Counted from the first letter of the stretch, positions 18,654 through 28,189 are shown. The stretch: DNA of 64,000 nt from Pontibacter lucknowensis (GCF_900156415.1 NZ_FTNM01000001.1:248001-312000); one strand, 5' to 3'. Numbers and translations are program-made. The notes: generated from the letters alone by a model not told the origin.

Positions 18654-20590
18654 TAGCCGAGGTAGTTAAGTTGAAAGCGTACTTGCAGGAGCTCCTGTAT
18701 GTCGCTGATCGGTTTGAAGGTGCTGCGCAGCGTCTGCCGCTCGAGTTTGTTAAGCTGGTTGGGGTTGAGGTAACGGCCGGAGTTCTTGTTGCGCAGGCCG
18801 CTGAGCGCCCGGAAACGCATCATGATCTCGTATGCCATCGCGGCCTCACGGTATAGCTCCGCGTTTTGAGGCTCCAACTCGGCCAGTTTCTCGAAACGCT
18901 TGAAAGTGTTGTTCTCTCCGGCCACACGATTGTCGAGCGTGAGCACGCGGGCGGCATCCACGAGTGGTGTCATGGCCCGCAGTTTGATATCGAACTCGTT
19001 TTTGTGCTCCCCTCCCCGCTCCACAATGAAGTTGCGGAAAAAACTCAGTGGCGGTGGACTCTGCAACGCATGCTTGGCCAGGAAAGGCAGGAAAATGCGC
19101 TCCTGCTGGATGTTCTCGTAAATATAATCCGTCAGCTGCCTGCTCAGACTAAAGTCACCGTATACGGGGCGGTAGTCGTAGAAAATAGAGGTATGCATCA
19201 GTGCCTCTTCGGTGGGCTCGTGTATCCAGTTATAAAAGTACTGTTTCCAGGTATGCAGCGGCTGGCACCACTTCGGGTTACTGGCCATCATGTCGGCGGG
19301 ACACTTCTCAAAACCGCATTGCACCAGAATATCCCGCACAATAGCACCTAGTTTCAGAAAGTAAGCCTGGTGCTCTTTTTCGAGCGCAGCATTTTTATCT
19401 TCGAACACCACGGCATTGTCCTGATCGGTGCGCAGGAGTTGCTCTTCACGGCCTTCGCTACCCAGTGAGAGCCAGCAATAATGCAGCGGCGGCTCACCCA
19501 GTTCTTTCTCGGCATGCTGCAGCGCCCGCACAATGATAGCGTCGTTAATTTCTGTGATGATATTGGCGATAAACGAAATGCTCACCTCCTGCTCCAGGTA
19601 CTTCAGTAACAGCTCCTCAGCCCTGTCGCGGATGGCAGGAAGTGAACTTATGTCGCGTGTCTGGCGAATCTCAGAGATCAGCACGGCCGGATTGTTGCCC
19701 TGGGCCAGTAGGAGGTCATGTTCGGTGAGCACCCCAAGGGCTTTAGAGTCAACAGTCCCGTCAGTGGTCACGCAGAGGTGCTTCACTTTGTTCCGGATCA
19801 TGTTGATCAGCGCATCGGCCATGGGCGGATTGGGAACGGTCGTAATCACCGGCGACGACATGATCACCTCTACCGGATCATCAATGGCCACATGCCCGGC
19901 TACCACCTGGCGGCGCAGGTCGGTGTCGGTCAGAATTCCCAAGGGTCGTGCCTCACCGTCCACTACCATCATAAAACTGGAATCCTTGTCGCTCATCATT
20001 TGGGCGGCCAGCCGGATGGAGGTGTCAGGCGGACAAGCAACAATGCTTTTAGCCGTATCGATTTTAAGGGCGTCTTCAAGGTGCAGCGGTATAGACGAAG
20101 GTGCAATGGTACTCAGCCCGACCCGTGCCCTTTGCGCATCGCGCAAGGTAGGGTTACGCACCGGCTGCCCCGCCGCAAAACCCGCCGCGAAGTAAAGCGC
20201 TACCTGTGGATTTTCGGTGAGGATAGGTTCAAAAGCCTCGATAGGTATAGCGTATACCAGTGATTCTTCGGCTGAGGTAGCGGTAGAGGAATAGTTTTTC
20301 TTAGCGATCAGTGCCCGTACTCCAAACACATCTCCTTCGTCGCACACATCCAGCAATTTGGGATTGCCACCCTCCGTCTTTTGCTCCAATCGAACAGAGC
20401 CTTGCCGTACAACATAAAAGTGTTCGTGGGCGGGATCGTCCTGCGAGAACAGAACCTGCTCCGGCTCCAGGTATAGCACCCGCACCTGCCTGGCCAATTG
20501 CCGCAGTTTTTCCGGGTCAATCAGGTTAAAGGGCGGGTAGGTATTCAAGAACTCGTGCACGCGTTCCTGTATGACATTGGAGGGCTTCAT
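18653..20590 (-). CDS. cNMP-binding/CBS/DUF294 putative nucleotidyltransferase
   Basis: 645 residues. Order of parts: a cyclic-nucleotide-binding domain (about 10-130; YVVRQGSVRLEQK, GDVFGVRALIAKK), a CBS pair (about 175-305; DTSIRLAAQMMSDKDSSFMM, PVITTVPNPPMADALINMIR), a DUF294 nucleotidyltransferase core (about 330-450) with LGSEGREEQLLRTDQDNAVV, and a helical DUF294_C domain. The GSxxRxEQ and TDxD residues match the GlnE/GlnD-type nucleotidyltransferase fold, so it may nucleotidylylate a protein or nucleic acid under control of cNMP and adenine nucleotides. The target is unknown. It is coupled to the exonuclease and lies downstream of acs. Confidence 0.9.
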   Translation of the reverse strand: MKPSNVIQERVHEFLNTYPPFNLIDPEKLRQLARQVRVLYLEPEQVLFSQDDPAHEHFYVVRQGSVRLEQKTEGGNPKLLDVCDEGDVFGVRALIAKKNYSSTATSAEESLVYAIPIEAFEPILTENPQVALYFAAGFAAGQPVRNPTLRDAQRARVGLSTIAPSSIPLHLEDALKIDTAKSIVACPPDTSIRLAAQMMSDKDSSFMMVVDGEARPLGILTDTDLRRQVVAGHVAIDDPVEVIMSSPVITTVPNPPMADALINMIRNKVKHLCVTTDGTVDSKALGVLTEHDLLLAQGNNPAVLISEIRQTRDISSLPAIRDRAEELLLKYLEQEVSISFIANIITEINDAIIVRALQHAEKELGEPPLHYCWLSLGSEGREEQLLRTDQDNAVVFEDKNAALEKEHQAYFLKLGAIVRDILVQCGFEKCPADMMASNPKWCQPLHTWKQYFYNWIHEPTEEALMHTSIFYDYRPVYGDFSLSRQLTDYIYENIQQERIFLPFLAKHALQSPPPLSFFRNFIVERGGEHKNEFDIKLRAMTPLVDAARVLTLDNRVAGENNTFKRFEKLAELEPQNAELYREAAMAYEIMMRFRALSGLRNKNSGRYLNPNQLNKLERQTLRSTFKPISDIQELLQVRFQLNYLG

Positions 20591-20768
20591 AGCTTCGGGT
20601 TATACCTGTTGAAGATACAGGATTGGGCAGAGGATTGCAATTGCCTGAATCAGGATTTTCGCACAGGGTCACCTATATCTGAAAACTTTAACTATGTCAG
20701 TTACAAAATGGCCTTATGCAGGACCACCAGTTGCGCTGACGTTAAACTGGCGGTATTTACAAAACGCA

Positions 20769-20798
20769 AAAGTCCTGCAACAAACGTCGCAGGACTTT
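20769..20798 (-). terminator. Terminator downstream of acs
   Basis: AAAGTCCTGC (20769-20778) pairs with GCAGGACTTT (20789-20798), a 10-bp stem with 10-nt loop. On the minus strand it is followed by TTGCGTTTTG, a broken T-tract. It separates acs from the DUF294/exonuclease pair. Confidence 0.75.
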
Positions 20799-20829
20799 AC
20801 GCATTCAACTAAACTTATCAATCTAAATT

Positions 20830-22728
20830 CTATAAAGCACCCGCTTTAATCTCATCCACTACATCCGGATCAAGCAAAGTGGAGGTATCGCCCAGGTTAG
20901 AGGTGTCACCTTCCGCTACTTTGCGCAGAATACGACGCATGATCTTACCCGAGCGGGTCTTCGGCAGACCGTTTACGATCTGGATCTTGTCAGGCTTGGC
21001 GATCTTACCGATCTTCTCCACTACTGTTTCGATAATCTCGGCACGCAGGTAATCCTCACGCTCCGGCACGTCTTTGCAAATCACAAAAGCATAGATTCCC
21101 TGCCCTTTCACATCATGTGGATAGCCTACCACTGCCGACTCCACTACGTGCGAGTTGTGGTTGATGGCTTCTTCAATCTCGGCTGTTCCAAAACGGTGAC
21201 CTGATACGTTGATCACATCGTCCACACGGCCGATGATGCGGTACAGGCCGTCTTTGTCACGCTTGGCACCGTCGCCTGTGAAGTACAGGCCTTTGTAAGT
21301 CGAGAAGTAACTCAGGCGGGCACGCTCGTGGTCGCCGTAGGTGGTACGGATAATGCTTGGCCAAGGGAACTTCATACAGAGGTAACCTTCTACTTCATTG
21401 TCGGTAATTTCCTTGCCTTCGGCATCTACCAGAATCGGCTGTATACCTGGCAGTGGCAGGGCGGCGTGGCTTGGCTTCATCGGGGTGATGCTAGCAATGG
21501 TCGAGATCATGATCCCACCGGTTTCGGTTTGCCACCACGTATCCACCAGCGGACAGCGTTCCTTGCCAACGTGGGTATGGTACCAGTGCCAGGCCTCTTC
21601 GTTAATCGGTTCGCCCACCGAGCCCAGCACTTTAAGGGAGTCGAGGCTATAGGATAGTACATCATCAATATCACCACCCATCAGGGAGCGGATGGCAGTT
21701 GGGGCAGTGTAGAAAATGTTCACGCCGAACTTGTCGACTACCTGCCAGAAGCGGCCCATGTCCGGGAAAGTTGGCACGCCTTCAAACATCAATGAAGTAG
21801 AGCCTGACAAGAGCGGACCGTAGAGCAGATAGGTATGGCCGGTGATCCAGCCGATGTCGGCGGTGCACCAGTAAATGTCGTTTTCCTGTACCTGGAACAC
21901 ATTGCTGAAGCTGTACTGGGCGTAGACCATGTAACCGCCGCAGGTATGGACCACACCTTTTGGTTTGCCCGTTGAGCCAGAGGTATACAGGATAAAGAGC
22001 ATGTCTTCGGCATCCATTTCTTCGGCAGGGCAGTCTTTGCTTACACCTTGTACCTCGTCGTGGTACCACACGTCGCGGCCATCGACCATGTTCACGGCCC
22101 AGCCCAGACGCTCGACTACAATCACTTTCTTCACTGAGTCACAACGCTCGAGCGCCTCGTCTACCACACGCTTCACCGGAATCTGCTTCGCACCACGGTT
22201 CAGACCATCGGAGGTGAGCACCATGCTGCACTGCGCGTCGTTGATGCGGTCTGCCATGGCCACGGCCGAGAAACCGGCGAACACGACCGAGTGAATGGCA
22301 CCGATTCGGGCGCAGGCCAGCACGGCGAAAGCAAGCTCCGGGATCATGGGCATGTAGATGCAGATGCGGTCGCCTTTTTTGGCACCGTTCTTTTTGAGCA
22401 CATTGGCGAACTGGCATACCTTCTCGTGGAGTTCGCGGTAGGTATAGCGTACAAATCTTTCTTTCGGGTCGTTTGGCTCCCAAATCAGGGCGAGCTTGTT
22501 GCCACGGGTTTTAAGGTGACGGTCCAGGCAGTTTTCGGTGATGTTCAGTCTGCCGCCCTTAAACCACTTCACATTCGGCTCCTCAAAGTTCCATTCCAGT
22601 GTCGTGTTCCACTTCTTGCGCCATGTAAAGGTGCTCGCTATATCGGACCAGAACCCTTCCGGGTCTTCCACACTTCGCTTATAGGCCTCTTCGTATTCCT
22701 GATAAGATTTGATTTGAATATTAGGCAT
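20830..22728 (-). CDS. acs: Acetyl-CoA synthetase
   Basis: 632 residues, AMP-forming acetate:CoA ligase. Makes acetyl-CoA from acetate, ATP and CoA in the cytoplasm. Visible are the P-loop-like YTSGSTGKPKGVVHT (about residue 260), WWQTETGG, the hinge YFTGDGAKRDKDGLY and the C-terminal PKTRSGKIMRRILRK, whose lysine (about 595) is the usual acetylation-controlled catalytic residue. It lies downstream of the propionyl-CoA synthetase gene with 190 bases between, in a locus that also holds the porin, symporter and sensor kinase for acetate uptake. Confidence 0.96.
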   Translation of the reverse strand: MPNIQIKSYQEYEEAYKRSVEDPEGFWSDIASTFTWRKKWNTTLEWNFEEPNVKWFKGGRLNITENCLDRHLKTRGNKLALIWEPNDPKERFVRYTYRELHEKVCQFANVLKKNGAKKGDRICIYMPMIPELAFAVLACARIGAIHSVVFAGFSAVAMADRINDAQCSMVLTSDGLNRGAKQIPVKRVVDEALERCDSVKKVIVVERLGWAVNMVDGRDVWYHDEVQGVSKDCPAEEMDAEDMLFILYTSGSTGKPKGVVHTCGGYMVYAQYSFSNVFQVQENDIYWCTADIGWITGHTYLLYGPLLSGSTSLMFEGVPTFPDMGRFWQVVDKFGVNIFYTAPTAIRSLMGGDIDDVLSYSLDSLKVLGSVGEPINEEAWHWYHTHVGKERCPLVDTWWQTETGGIMISTIASITPMKPSHAALPLPGIQPILVDAEGKEITDNEVEGYLCMKFPWPSIIRTTYGDHERARLSYFSTYKGLYFTGDGAKRDKDGLYRIIGRVDDVINVSGHRFGTAEIEEAINHNSHVVESAVVGYPHDVKGQGIYAFVICKDVPEREDYLRAEIIETVVEKIGKIAKPDKIQIVNGLPKTRSGKIMRRILRKVAEGDTSNLGDTSTLLDPDVVDEIKAGAL

Positions 22729-22791
22729 GATATCGGTTTGTTTATGGTGTTTAAGGTTTATTTCGATTGTTAGTGGTGCGCGATTCGCATA

Positions 22792-22886
22792 GGTCGCGAC
22801 CTGTTCCTTCGGGTATAAATCGGGAACGATTGTTATCCCCCTACCCCCTTCAAAGGGGGACTTCGCCTGTAGCTGCCAATTGGCAG
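22792..22886. repeat. Palindrome-rich intergenic segment upstream of acs
   Basis: Three elements fall in the 192-bp gap between prpE and acs: the palindrome GGTCGCGACC (22792-22801; also at 33986-33995), a CCCCCTT/AAGGGGG hairpin (22844-22859) of a kind common between Bacteroidota genes, and the perfect 14-bp palindrome CTGCCAATTGGCAG (22873-22886). The first two look like REP-type repeats. The third could be an operator for acs, about 145 bases upstream of its start. Confidence 0.55.
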
Positions 22887-22920
22887 TTATAAGATATCTC
22901 CCCTATTCATAAGAGCAAAC

Positions 22921-24846
22921 TCACTCCAAAAAAGCATTCCCAATCTTCCGCTCCTTCAGGTCATCATGAATCTCGGTGAGTATAGCCGGATCGTCGATAG
23001 TAGAAGGTATAGCGTAGTGTACGCCGTCGGCAATGTTGCGCAGGATTTTGCGGAGAATTTTGCCGGAGCGGGTTTTGGGCAGGCGCTTCACGATCAGGGC
23101 GTTGCGGAAATAAGCCACGGCCCCTATTTTCTCCCGAATCATCGCAATCAGTTCCTGCTCGATTTGTTCTTCGCTGATGTTCTGTCCGTCCTTGAGCACG
23201 ACCAGGCCGATGGGGCGCTGTCCACGCAGGTCGTCGGCTATACCTACCACGGCGCATTCGGCTACCGCGGGGTGCGAGGCAACCATCTCTTCCATCTCTC
23301 CGGTTGAGAGGCGGTGACCGGACACGTTGATCACATCGTCTATGCGTCCCATGATATAAATATAGCCATCTTCATCCATATAGCCCCCATCGCCGGTCAT
23401 GTAATAGCCAGGGAAGCGGTCAAGATAGGATTTGTAGAAGCGGTCATTGTCTTCCCACAAGGTGGGCAGGCAACCGGGAGGCAAGGGCAGCTTTACCGCC
23501 ACATACCCTTCCTGCGCAGGTATAAGCTCCTGCCCTTCCTCACCCAAGATCTCTACTTTGTACCCGCACACCGGCAGTCCCGCTGAGCCCGGCTTGGCTG
23601 GTTTCAATCCATAGCCCACCATGTTCGCCACCATCGGCCAGCCTGATTCGGTTTGCCACCAGTGGTCGACCACAGGTATGCGCAGCAAATCCTTAGCCCA
23701 GTAGTAAGTAGCAGGGTCGCAGCGCTCGCCAGCCAGGAACAGGTACTTGAGTGAGGGCAGATCATACTTGATTTTCTCTATACCTTCGGGGTCTTCCTTC
23801 TTGATGGCGCGAATGGCTGTCGGAGCTGTGAAAAGCACTTTCACGTCGTGTTGCATGATGATGCGCCAAAATGTACCCGCATCCGGCGTGCGTACCGGTT
23901 TGCCTTCGAAGAGCACCGTGGTGCAGCCATGGATCAGCGGAGCGTATACCAGGTACGAGTGCCCCACAGCCCATCCCACATCCGAAGCGGCCCAGAACAC
24001 ATCGCCCGGATCAACGCCGTATACGGCTTTCATGCTAAACTTGAGCGCTACAGCATGGCCTCCATTGTCACGCACAATGCCTTTGGGCTTGCCGGTGGTG
24101 CCGGAGGTATAGAGGATGTACAGCGGGTCGTGGGCGTCTACCGGCACCGGTTCGACTGGCTGGGCCTTCTGCAGCACATCTACGTAATCGAGGTCGCGGC
24201 CCGGCTGCATGTCAGCCACCACATAGGGGCGCTGCAAAATAATGGTATGCTCGGGTTTGTGCTTGCTATCATTCAGAGCTTTGTCGAGCAATGGCTTGTA
24301 AGGGATATGCTTGTCGAACTCGATGCCGCAGGAGGCGGAGATAACCACCTTCGGACGGGCGTCGTCGATACGCACCGTGAGCTCGTGCGGGGCAAAGCCG
24401 CCGAATACCACCGAGTGGATGGCACCTAACCTTGCGCAGGCCAGCATGGCGACTACTGCCTCCGGTATCACAGGCATGTAGATGACTACTGTATCACCTT
24501 TGCCCACACCCAAACCGTGCAGCGCACCTGCAAATCGGGCCACCATGTCGCGGAACTCGCGGTAGCTGTACTTGCGGATGGTGTTGGTTACCGGCGAGTC
24601 GTAAATCAGGGCAGTCTGGTCTGCGCGGCCGTTCTCCACATGGTAATCCAGCGCCAGGTAGGCCGTGTTGAGCTTGCCGCCCGCAAACCAGCGGTAGAAG
24701 CCATTTTCGTCGGTGGTCAGGATTTGCTTCGGCTCCTCGAACCAGGCAATCTGCCGCGCCTGTTCGCCCCAGAAGCCTTCCGGATCCTGGATGCTTTTTT
24801 CGTAGGCCTCGGCATACGAGCGGTAAGTTTGGGTTGCTGTCTCCAT
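22921..24846 (-). CDS. prpE: Propionyl-CoA synthetase, ACSS3/PrpE-like
   Basis: 641 residues, AMP-forming ligase related to acs but of the PrpE/ACSS3 branch. The stretches GIVRDNGGHAVALKFSMKAV, FWAASDVGWAVGHSYLVYAP, LFEGKPVRTPDAGTFWRI and DHWWQTESGWP resemble ACSS3-type enzymes more than acetate enzymes. The adenylate-forming motif is YTSGTTGKPKG and the C-terminal lysine motif PKTRSGKILRKILRN (about 596). Expected reaction: propionate + ATP + CoA to propionyl-CoA, feeding the methylmalonyl-CoA pathway whose mutase is encoded at 56-60.6 kb. Acetate or other short acids may also be used. It begins 22 bases after the response regulator stop. Confidence 0.88.
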   Translation of the reverse strand: METATQTYRSYAEAYEKSIQDPEGFWGEQARQIAWFEEPKQILTTDENGFYRWFAGGKLNTAYLALDYHVENGRADQTALIYDSPVTNTIRKYSYREFRDMVARFAGALHGLGVGKGDTVVIYMPVIPEAVVAMLACARLGAIHSVVFGGFAPHELTVRIDDARPKVVISASCGIEFDKHIPYKPLLDKALNDSKHKPEHTIILQRPYVVADMQPGRDLDYVDVLQKAQPVEPVPVDAHDPLYILYTSGTTGKPKGIVRDNGGHAVALKFSMKAVYGVDPGDVFWAASDVGWAVGHSYLVYAPLIHGCTTVLFEGKPVRTPDAGTFWRIIMQHDVKVLFTAPTAIRAIKKEDPEGIEKIKYDLPSLKYLFLAGERCDPATYYWAKDLLRIPVVDHWWQTESGWPMVANMVGYGLKPAKPGSAGLPVCGYKVEILGEEGQELIPAQEGYVAVKLPLPPGCLPTLWEDNDRFYKSYLDRFPGYYMTGDGGYMDEDGYIYIMGRIDDVINVSGHRLSTGEMEEMVASHPAVAECAVVGIADDLRGQRPIGLVVLKDGQNISEEQIEQELIAMIREKIGAVAYFRNALIVKRLPKTRSGKILRKILRNIADGVHYAIPSTIDDPAILTEIHDDLKERKIGNAFLE

Positions 24847-24868
24847 ATCTCCAATTCTTTTGTTGCGA

Positions 24869-25249
24869 TTAACTCTGCGTCAGCTCCTTGATTTTCTCCA
24901 TCAGAAAACGTGTCGAAAAGGGCTTCGGAATGTACAGGTCTGCCCCCACGTCATAACCTTTTTTGATGTCGGCGTCCTTGGTCTTGGCGCTCATGAAAAT
25001 CACTTTGGCTCCGTTCATATTATCCTGCCCGCGAATGTGACGGCATACCTCGTAGCCGTCCACGTCGGGCATCATGATATCAAGCAACACCACATCGGGG
25101 CGCTCCTTGTCTACACTCTCCATGGCCTCGGTACCGTTGCGGGCCACAAACACCTGATAGCCGCTCTTGCGCATCAGGAACTCCAGCGGCATCAGTATAC
25201 TCGGCTCATCATCCACAACCAACACCTTCAATTTTTCTTTGCTACTCAT
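24869..25249 (-). CDS. Single-domain response regulator
   Basis: 126 residues from the ATG at 25249; an in-frame extension to 25273 overlaps the kinase gene further and is less likely. It is a bare receiver domain: acidic pocket VVDDEP, phosphoacceptor Asp in VVLLDIMMPDVDG, switch Ser in IFMSAK and Lys in YIPKPF. There is no DNA-binding or enzymatic output. Its start overlaps no essential part of the kinase gene, whose stop lies at 25254, so they are probably cotranscribed partners. It may relay phosphate to another protein or act by binding. Confidence 0.93.
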   Translation of the reverse strand: MSSKEKLKVLVVDDEPSILMPLEFLMRKSGYQVFVARNGTEAMESVDKERPDVVLLDIMMPDVDGYEVCRHIRGQDNMNGAKVIFMSAKTKDADIKKGYDVGADLYIPKPFSTRFLMEKIKELTQS

Positions 25250-25253
25250 AGTT

Positions 25254-27980
25254 TTATACGTTTGCGGGCACATTTACTTTCACGGGAAGCACGAACGAAA
25301 ATTTAGAGCCTTTGCCCACTTCACTCTCCACCCAAATGCGCCCCTGGTGCGATTCAATTATCTTCTTGCTGATAGCCAGTCCTAGTCCGCTACCCTCGGG
25401 TTTGCGGATGTTCTGGTTCTGCGCCTGGTAAAACTTGTCGAATATCTGTTTGTGAAACTCGGGGTCAATGCCCTTGCCGTTGTCCACCACATTCACTTTG
25501 ATGTCGCCGTCGATGTAGTAACCCGACACGATAATGCGGCCGTGCTCCGGGTTGCAGAACTTGATGGCATTGGAAATCAGGTTGACCAGCACCTGTATCA
25601 GGCGGTCTTTGTCGCCGTTTATACTCGGCAGATTGTGCTGCACGTCCACCACCAGATCAATGTTTTTCTCCTGTACCAGTTGCTCCAGCGCCTGCACTGA
25701 TTCGCGCACCACCTCCTCGATGTGCACAGGTCCCAGATTAAGTTTCTGCTTGCCCGACTCAAAGCGCTCCAGGTCAAGCACCTGTGTGATCAGCCTTGTC
25801 AACCGCTCCGACTCTTTCACAATGGTCTGCAGGAAATGCTCCTGGTCCTCGCGCTCCATTTCAGGGTTGTCATACAGAATTTCAGACAGGGCCCGAATCG
25901 AAGTCAGCGGCGTGCGGAGCTCGTGCGTGACTGTCGACAGGAACTCGTCCTTAAGCTGGTCTAGTTGCTTGAGTCGCTCGTTGGCGCTGCGGAGTTGCTC
26001 GGTGGCGCGGCGCAGCTCCATGGACTTGCGCCGGAGTTCGTTGTTGATCGAGATCAGTTGCTGCGACTCTTTCAGGATGTTAAGCACTTCGTCAATGCTG
26101 ATCTCCTCCTCTTTCACAACCGACGACACCATGATGCGGGCCGAAGAAGAGCCGATGACACCTGACAGTAATTTCTCGGCATAAGTCACGAGTTTCGGGT
26201 CCGCCTTACCGCTTTCGTCTTCCGGCTCGGGATATTTGCGCTTGTAAGCTTTCATGGCCACCTCGGCTTTTTTCTCGCCTAGGAAGTTCACCAGCAAGGA
26301 TTTGATGTCAGGTATGTAGGCTGTGCCTTTCCAGACAATCGAGCTTTCGAACACGGTGGAGTACTTGAAGATATCCACGAACACCTCTGCCTGATTGCGC
26401 TCCTGAGACGTTTGCTTGCTTAAAAGCGACACACCTATGTATAAACCCACGTTCAGGAACATGCTCCAGAACATAGCATGGGAGATATAGTCCATGCCCT
26501 GAAGGCCGAACAACTCAAAGGGTTTGAGCCAGGCTATACCTAACGGACCATGCTCCAGAATGCTATTTGGCAGCATACCCACCCCCACCATCGATGGCAC
26601 CACCAAGGTATAGAACCAGAGCACAGAACCGACCACTATACCTGCCAGCGCCCCGTTTTTAGTGCCTTCCTTCCAGAAAATCCCCCCGATAATGGCCGGA
26701 GCAAACTGCGCCACTGCCGCAAAAGACACCAGCCCGACTTCCACGAGCGAGTAGTATTCTGCCACCCCCTTGTAGTATAGGTAGGCCAGCAAGAGAATGA
26801 CCAAAATACCGAGCCTACGACTGAAGAGTAAGATCTTCGTAAGCTGGTTCTGATACTGGTTTTTAACCGCAGGTATAGCTACCAGAAGCGGCATCACCAG
26901 GTTGTTGCTCACCATCACACTCAAGGCAATCGTAGCCACAATGACCATACTGGTTGCCGCCGAAAATCCGCCCAGGTATACCATCAAGGCAAGCAGCGAT
27001 TGTCCTTCACTCAAAGGGATTGCCAGCACAAACATGTCGGCGTCTATACCTGCGTTTCCGAATAACAGGTCGCCGCCAAAAGCAATCGGCAGCACGAAAA
27101 TGTTAATGGCGAACAGGTATAGCGGGAAAAGCCACATGGCCTTGTTCAGGTGCTGTTCATTTACGTTCTCGACCACAGCCACCTGAAACTGGCGCGGCAA
27201 AAACAGGATGGCCAGCATGGAGAGCACCACCATCCAGAACCACTGCGAAAAACCGCTGTCGTTATCGAAGGTCATCAACCGCTCGAAGTCGGGTAGTTGG
27301 GTGGCCTGTTGCATGATGTCGCCAAAGCCATTGAACAGGCCGTAGGTCACAAAGACACCTGCCACGATAAAGATCACCAACTTGAAGAGCGACTCAAAGG
27401 CAATGGCCGTCACCATCCCTTCGTGGCGCTCGGTGGCCTCCACATGCCGTGTGCCATACACGATGGTGAACAGGCCCAGGCCCAGCGCGATGTAGAAAGA
27501 CGTGTCGCCGAAGAGCGGACTCCGGCCCACTTCATTCATACCGGTGAGTATATCCAGGCTACTGGCAATAGCCTTGAGCTGGATGGAAATGTAAGGGATA
27601 ATGCCGAGCACGCAGATAATGGTGACAATGCTGCCCAGCGTGATGTTCTTGCCGTAGCGCGACGAGATGAAATCGGCGATAGTGGTAATGCGCTGCACCT
27701 TACAGATGCGGATGATCTTGCGCAGCACCACCCACCAGAGCGGTGCCATCAATGTCGGACCGATATAGATAGCCAGATAGCCTAAGCCGGTCGTGGCGGC
27801 TCTGCCTACCGAACCGTAATAGGTCCAGGCGGTGCAGTACACCGCCATGGAAAGCGCATAGATGTAGGGGTTGCCCACGAAACTTCTTCCCGCAGCCGAA
27901 CGCCTTTCCGCCCACGAAGCCAGCCCGAAGAGCAAAGCCAGGTAGCAAAACGACACACCGATGACAAGCCAGTAGTTCAT
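25254..27980 (-). CDS. Sodium/solute symporter-histidine kinase fusion, CbrA/CrbS-like
   Basis: 908 residues. An N-terminal SLC5-type symporter of about 13 membrane segments (about 1-530; SWAERRSAAGRSFVGNPYIY, CTAWTYYGSVGRA, RHVEATERHEGMVTAIAFES) is joined through a cytoplasmic linker and coiled coil (about 620-680; NNELRRKSMELRRATEQLRS) to HisKA (VTHELRTPLTS, His about 690) and HATPase (N box VNLISNAIKF, G1 VVDNGKGID, G2 GSGLGLAISKK). Family knowledge: such kinases (CbrA, CrbS) respond to solutes and control acetate or amino acid use. The neighbours (actP-like gene, prpE, acs) point to short carboxylates as signal. Whether it transports or only senses is open. Confidence 0.95.
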   Translation of the reverse strand: MNYWLVIGVSFCYLALLFGLASWAERRSAAGRSFVGNPYIYALSMAVYCTAWTYYGSVGRAATTGLGYLAIYIGPTLMAPLWWVVLRKIIRICKVQRITTIADFISSRYGKNITLGSIVTIICVLGIIPYISIQLKAIASSLDILTGMNEVGRSPLFGDTSFYIALGLGLFTIVYGTRHVEATERHEGMVTAIAFESLFKLVIFIVAGVFVTYGLFNGFGDIMQQATQLPDFERLMTFDNDSGFSQWFWMVVLSMLAILFLPRQFQVAVVENVNEQHLNKAMWLFPLYLFAINIFVLPIAFGGDLLFGNAGIDADMFVLAIPLSEGQSLLALMVYLGGFSAATSMVIVATIALSVMVSNNLVMPLLVAIPAVKNQYQNQLTKILLFSRRLGILVILLLAYLYYKGVAEYYSLVEVGLVSFAAVAQFAPAIIGGIFWKEGTKNGALAGIVVGSVLWFYTLVVPSMVGVGMLPNSILEHGPLGIAWLKPFELFGLQGMDYISHAMFWSMFLNVGLYIGVSLLSKQTSQERNQAEVFVDIFKYSTVFESSIVWKGTAYIPDIKSLLVNFLGEKKAEVAMKAYKRKYPEPEDESGKADPKLVTYAEKLLSGVIGSSSARIMVSSVVKEEEISIDEVLNILKESQQLISINNELRRKSMELRRATEQLRSANERLKQLDQLKDEFLSTVTHELRTPLTSIRALSEILYDNPEMEREDQEHFLQTIVKESERLTRLITQVLDLERFESGKQKLNLGPVHIEEVVRESVQALEQLVQEKNIDLVVDVQHNLPSINGDKDRLIQVLVNLISNAIKFCNPEHGRIIVSGYYIDGDIKVNVVDNGKGIDPEFHKQIFDKFYQAQNQNIRKPEGSGLGLAISKKIIESHQGRIWVESEVGKGSKFSFVLPVKVNVPANV

Positions 27981-27982
27981 GG

Positions 27983-28189
27983 TTATTTCTTCTGTTTACG
28001 CGGGTCCTGACGGTTAATGAAAAACGCAATCGCCACAATGCATGCCAGCCAAACCACCGTCAGGTATAGGTATAGCACCGGCACGCCGCTCACCGTCGAA
28101 TTGAAAATCGAAAGCAACGGAAAATTCAACAGCACCATGAACAGGGCGCTGATGAAAAAGAGTCGTCTGCCTTTGGAGCGGTCACGCAT
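27983..28189 (-). CDS. Small two-segment membrane protein
   Basis: 68 residues. Two hydrophobic segments (LFFISALFMVLLNFPLLSIF and VLYLYLTVVWLACIVAIAFF) lie between basic ends (MRDRSKGRR and RQDPRKQKK). Its stop is 2 bases upstream of the kinase ATG, so it is the first gene of the kinase unit and likely an accessory subunit of the symporter-kinase. It carries two overlapping AGGTATA motifs at 28062-28074. I recognise no named family. Confidence 0.8.
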   Translation of the reverse strand: MRDRSKGRRLFFISALFMVLLNFPLLSIFNSTVSGVPVLYLYLTVVWLACIVAIAFFINRQDPRKQKK

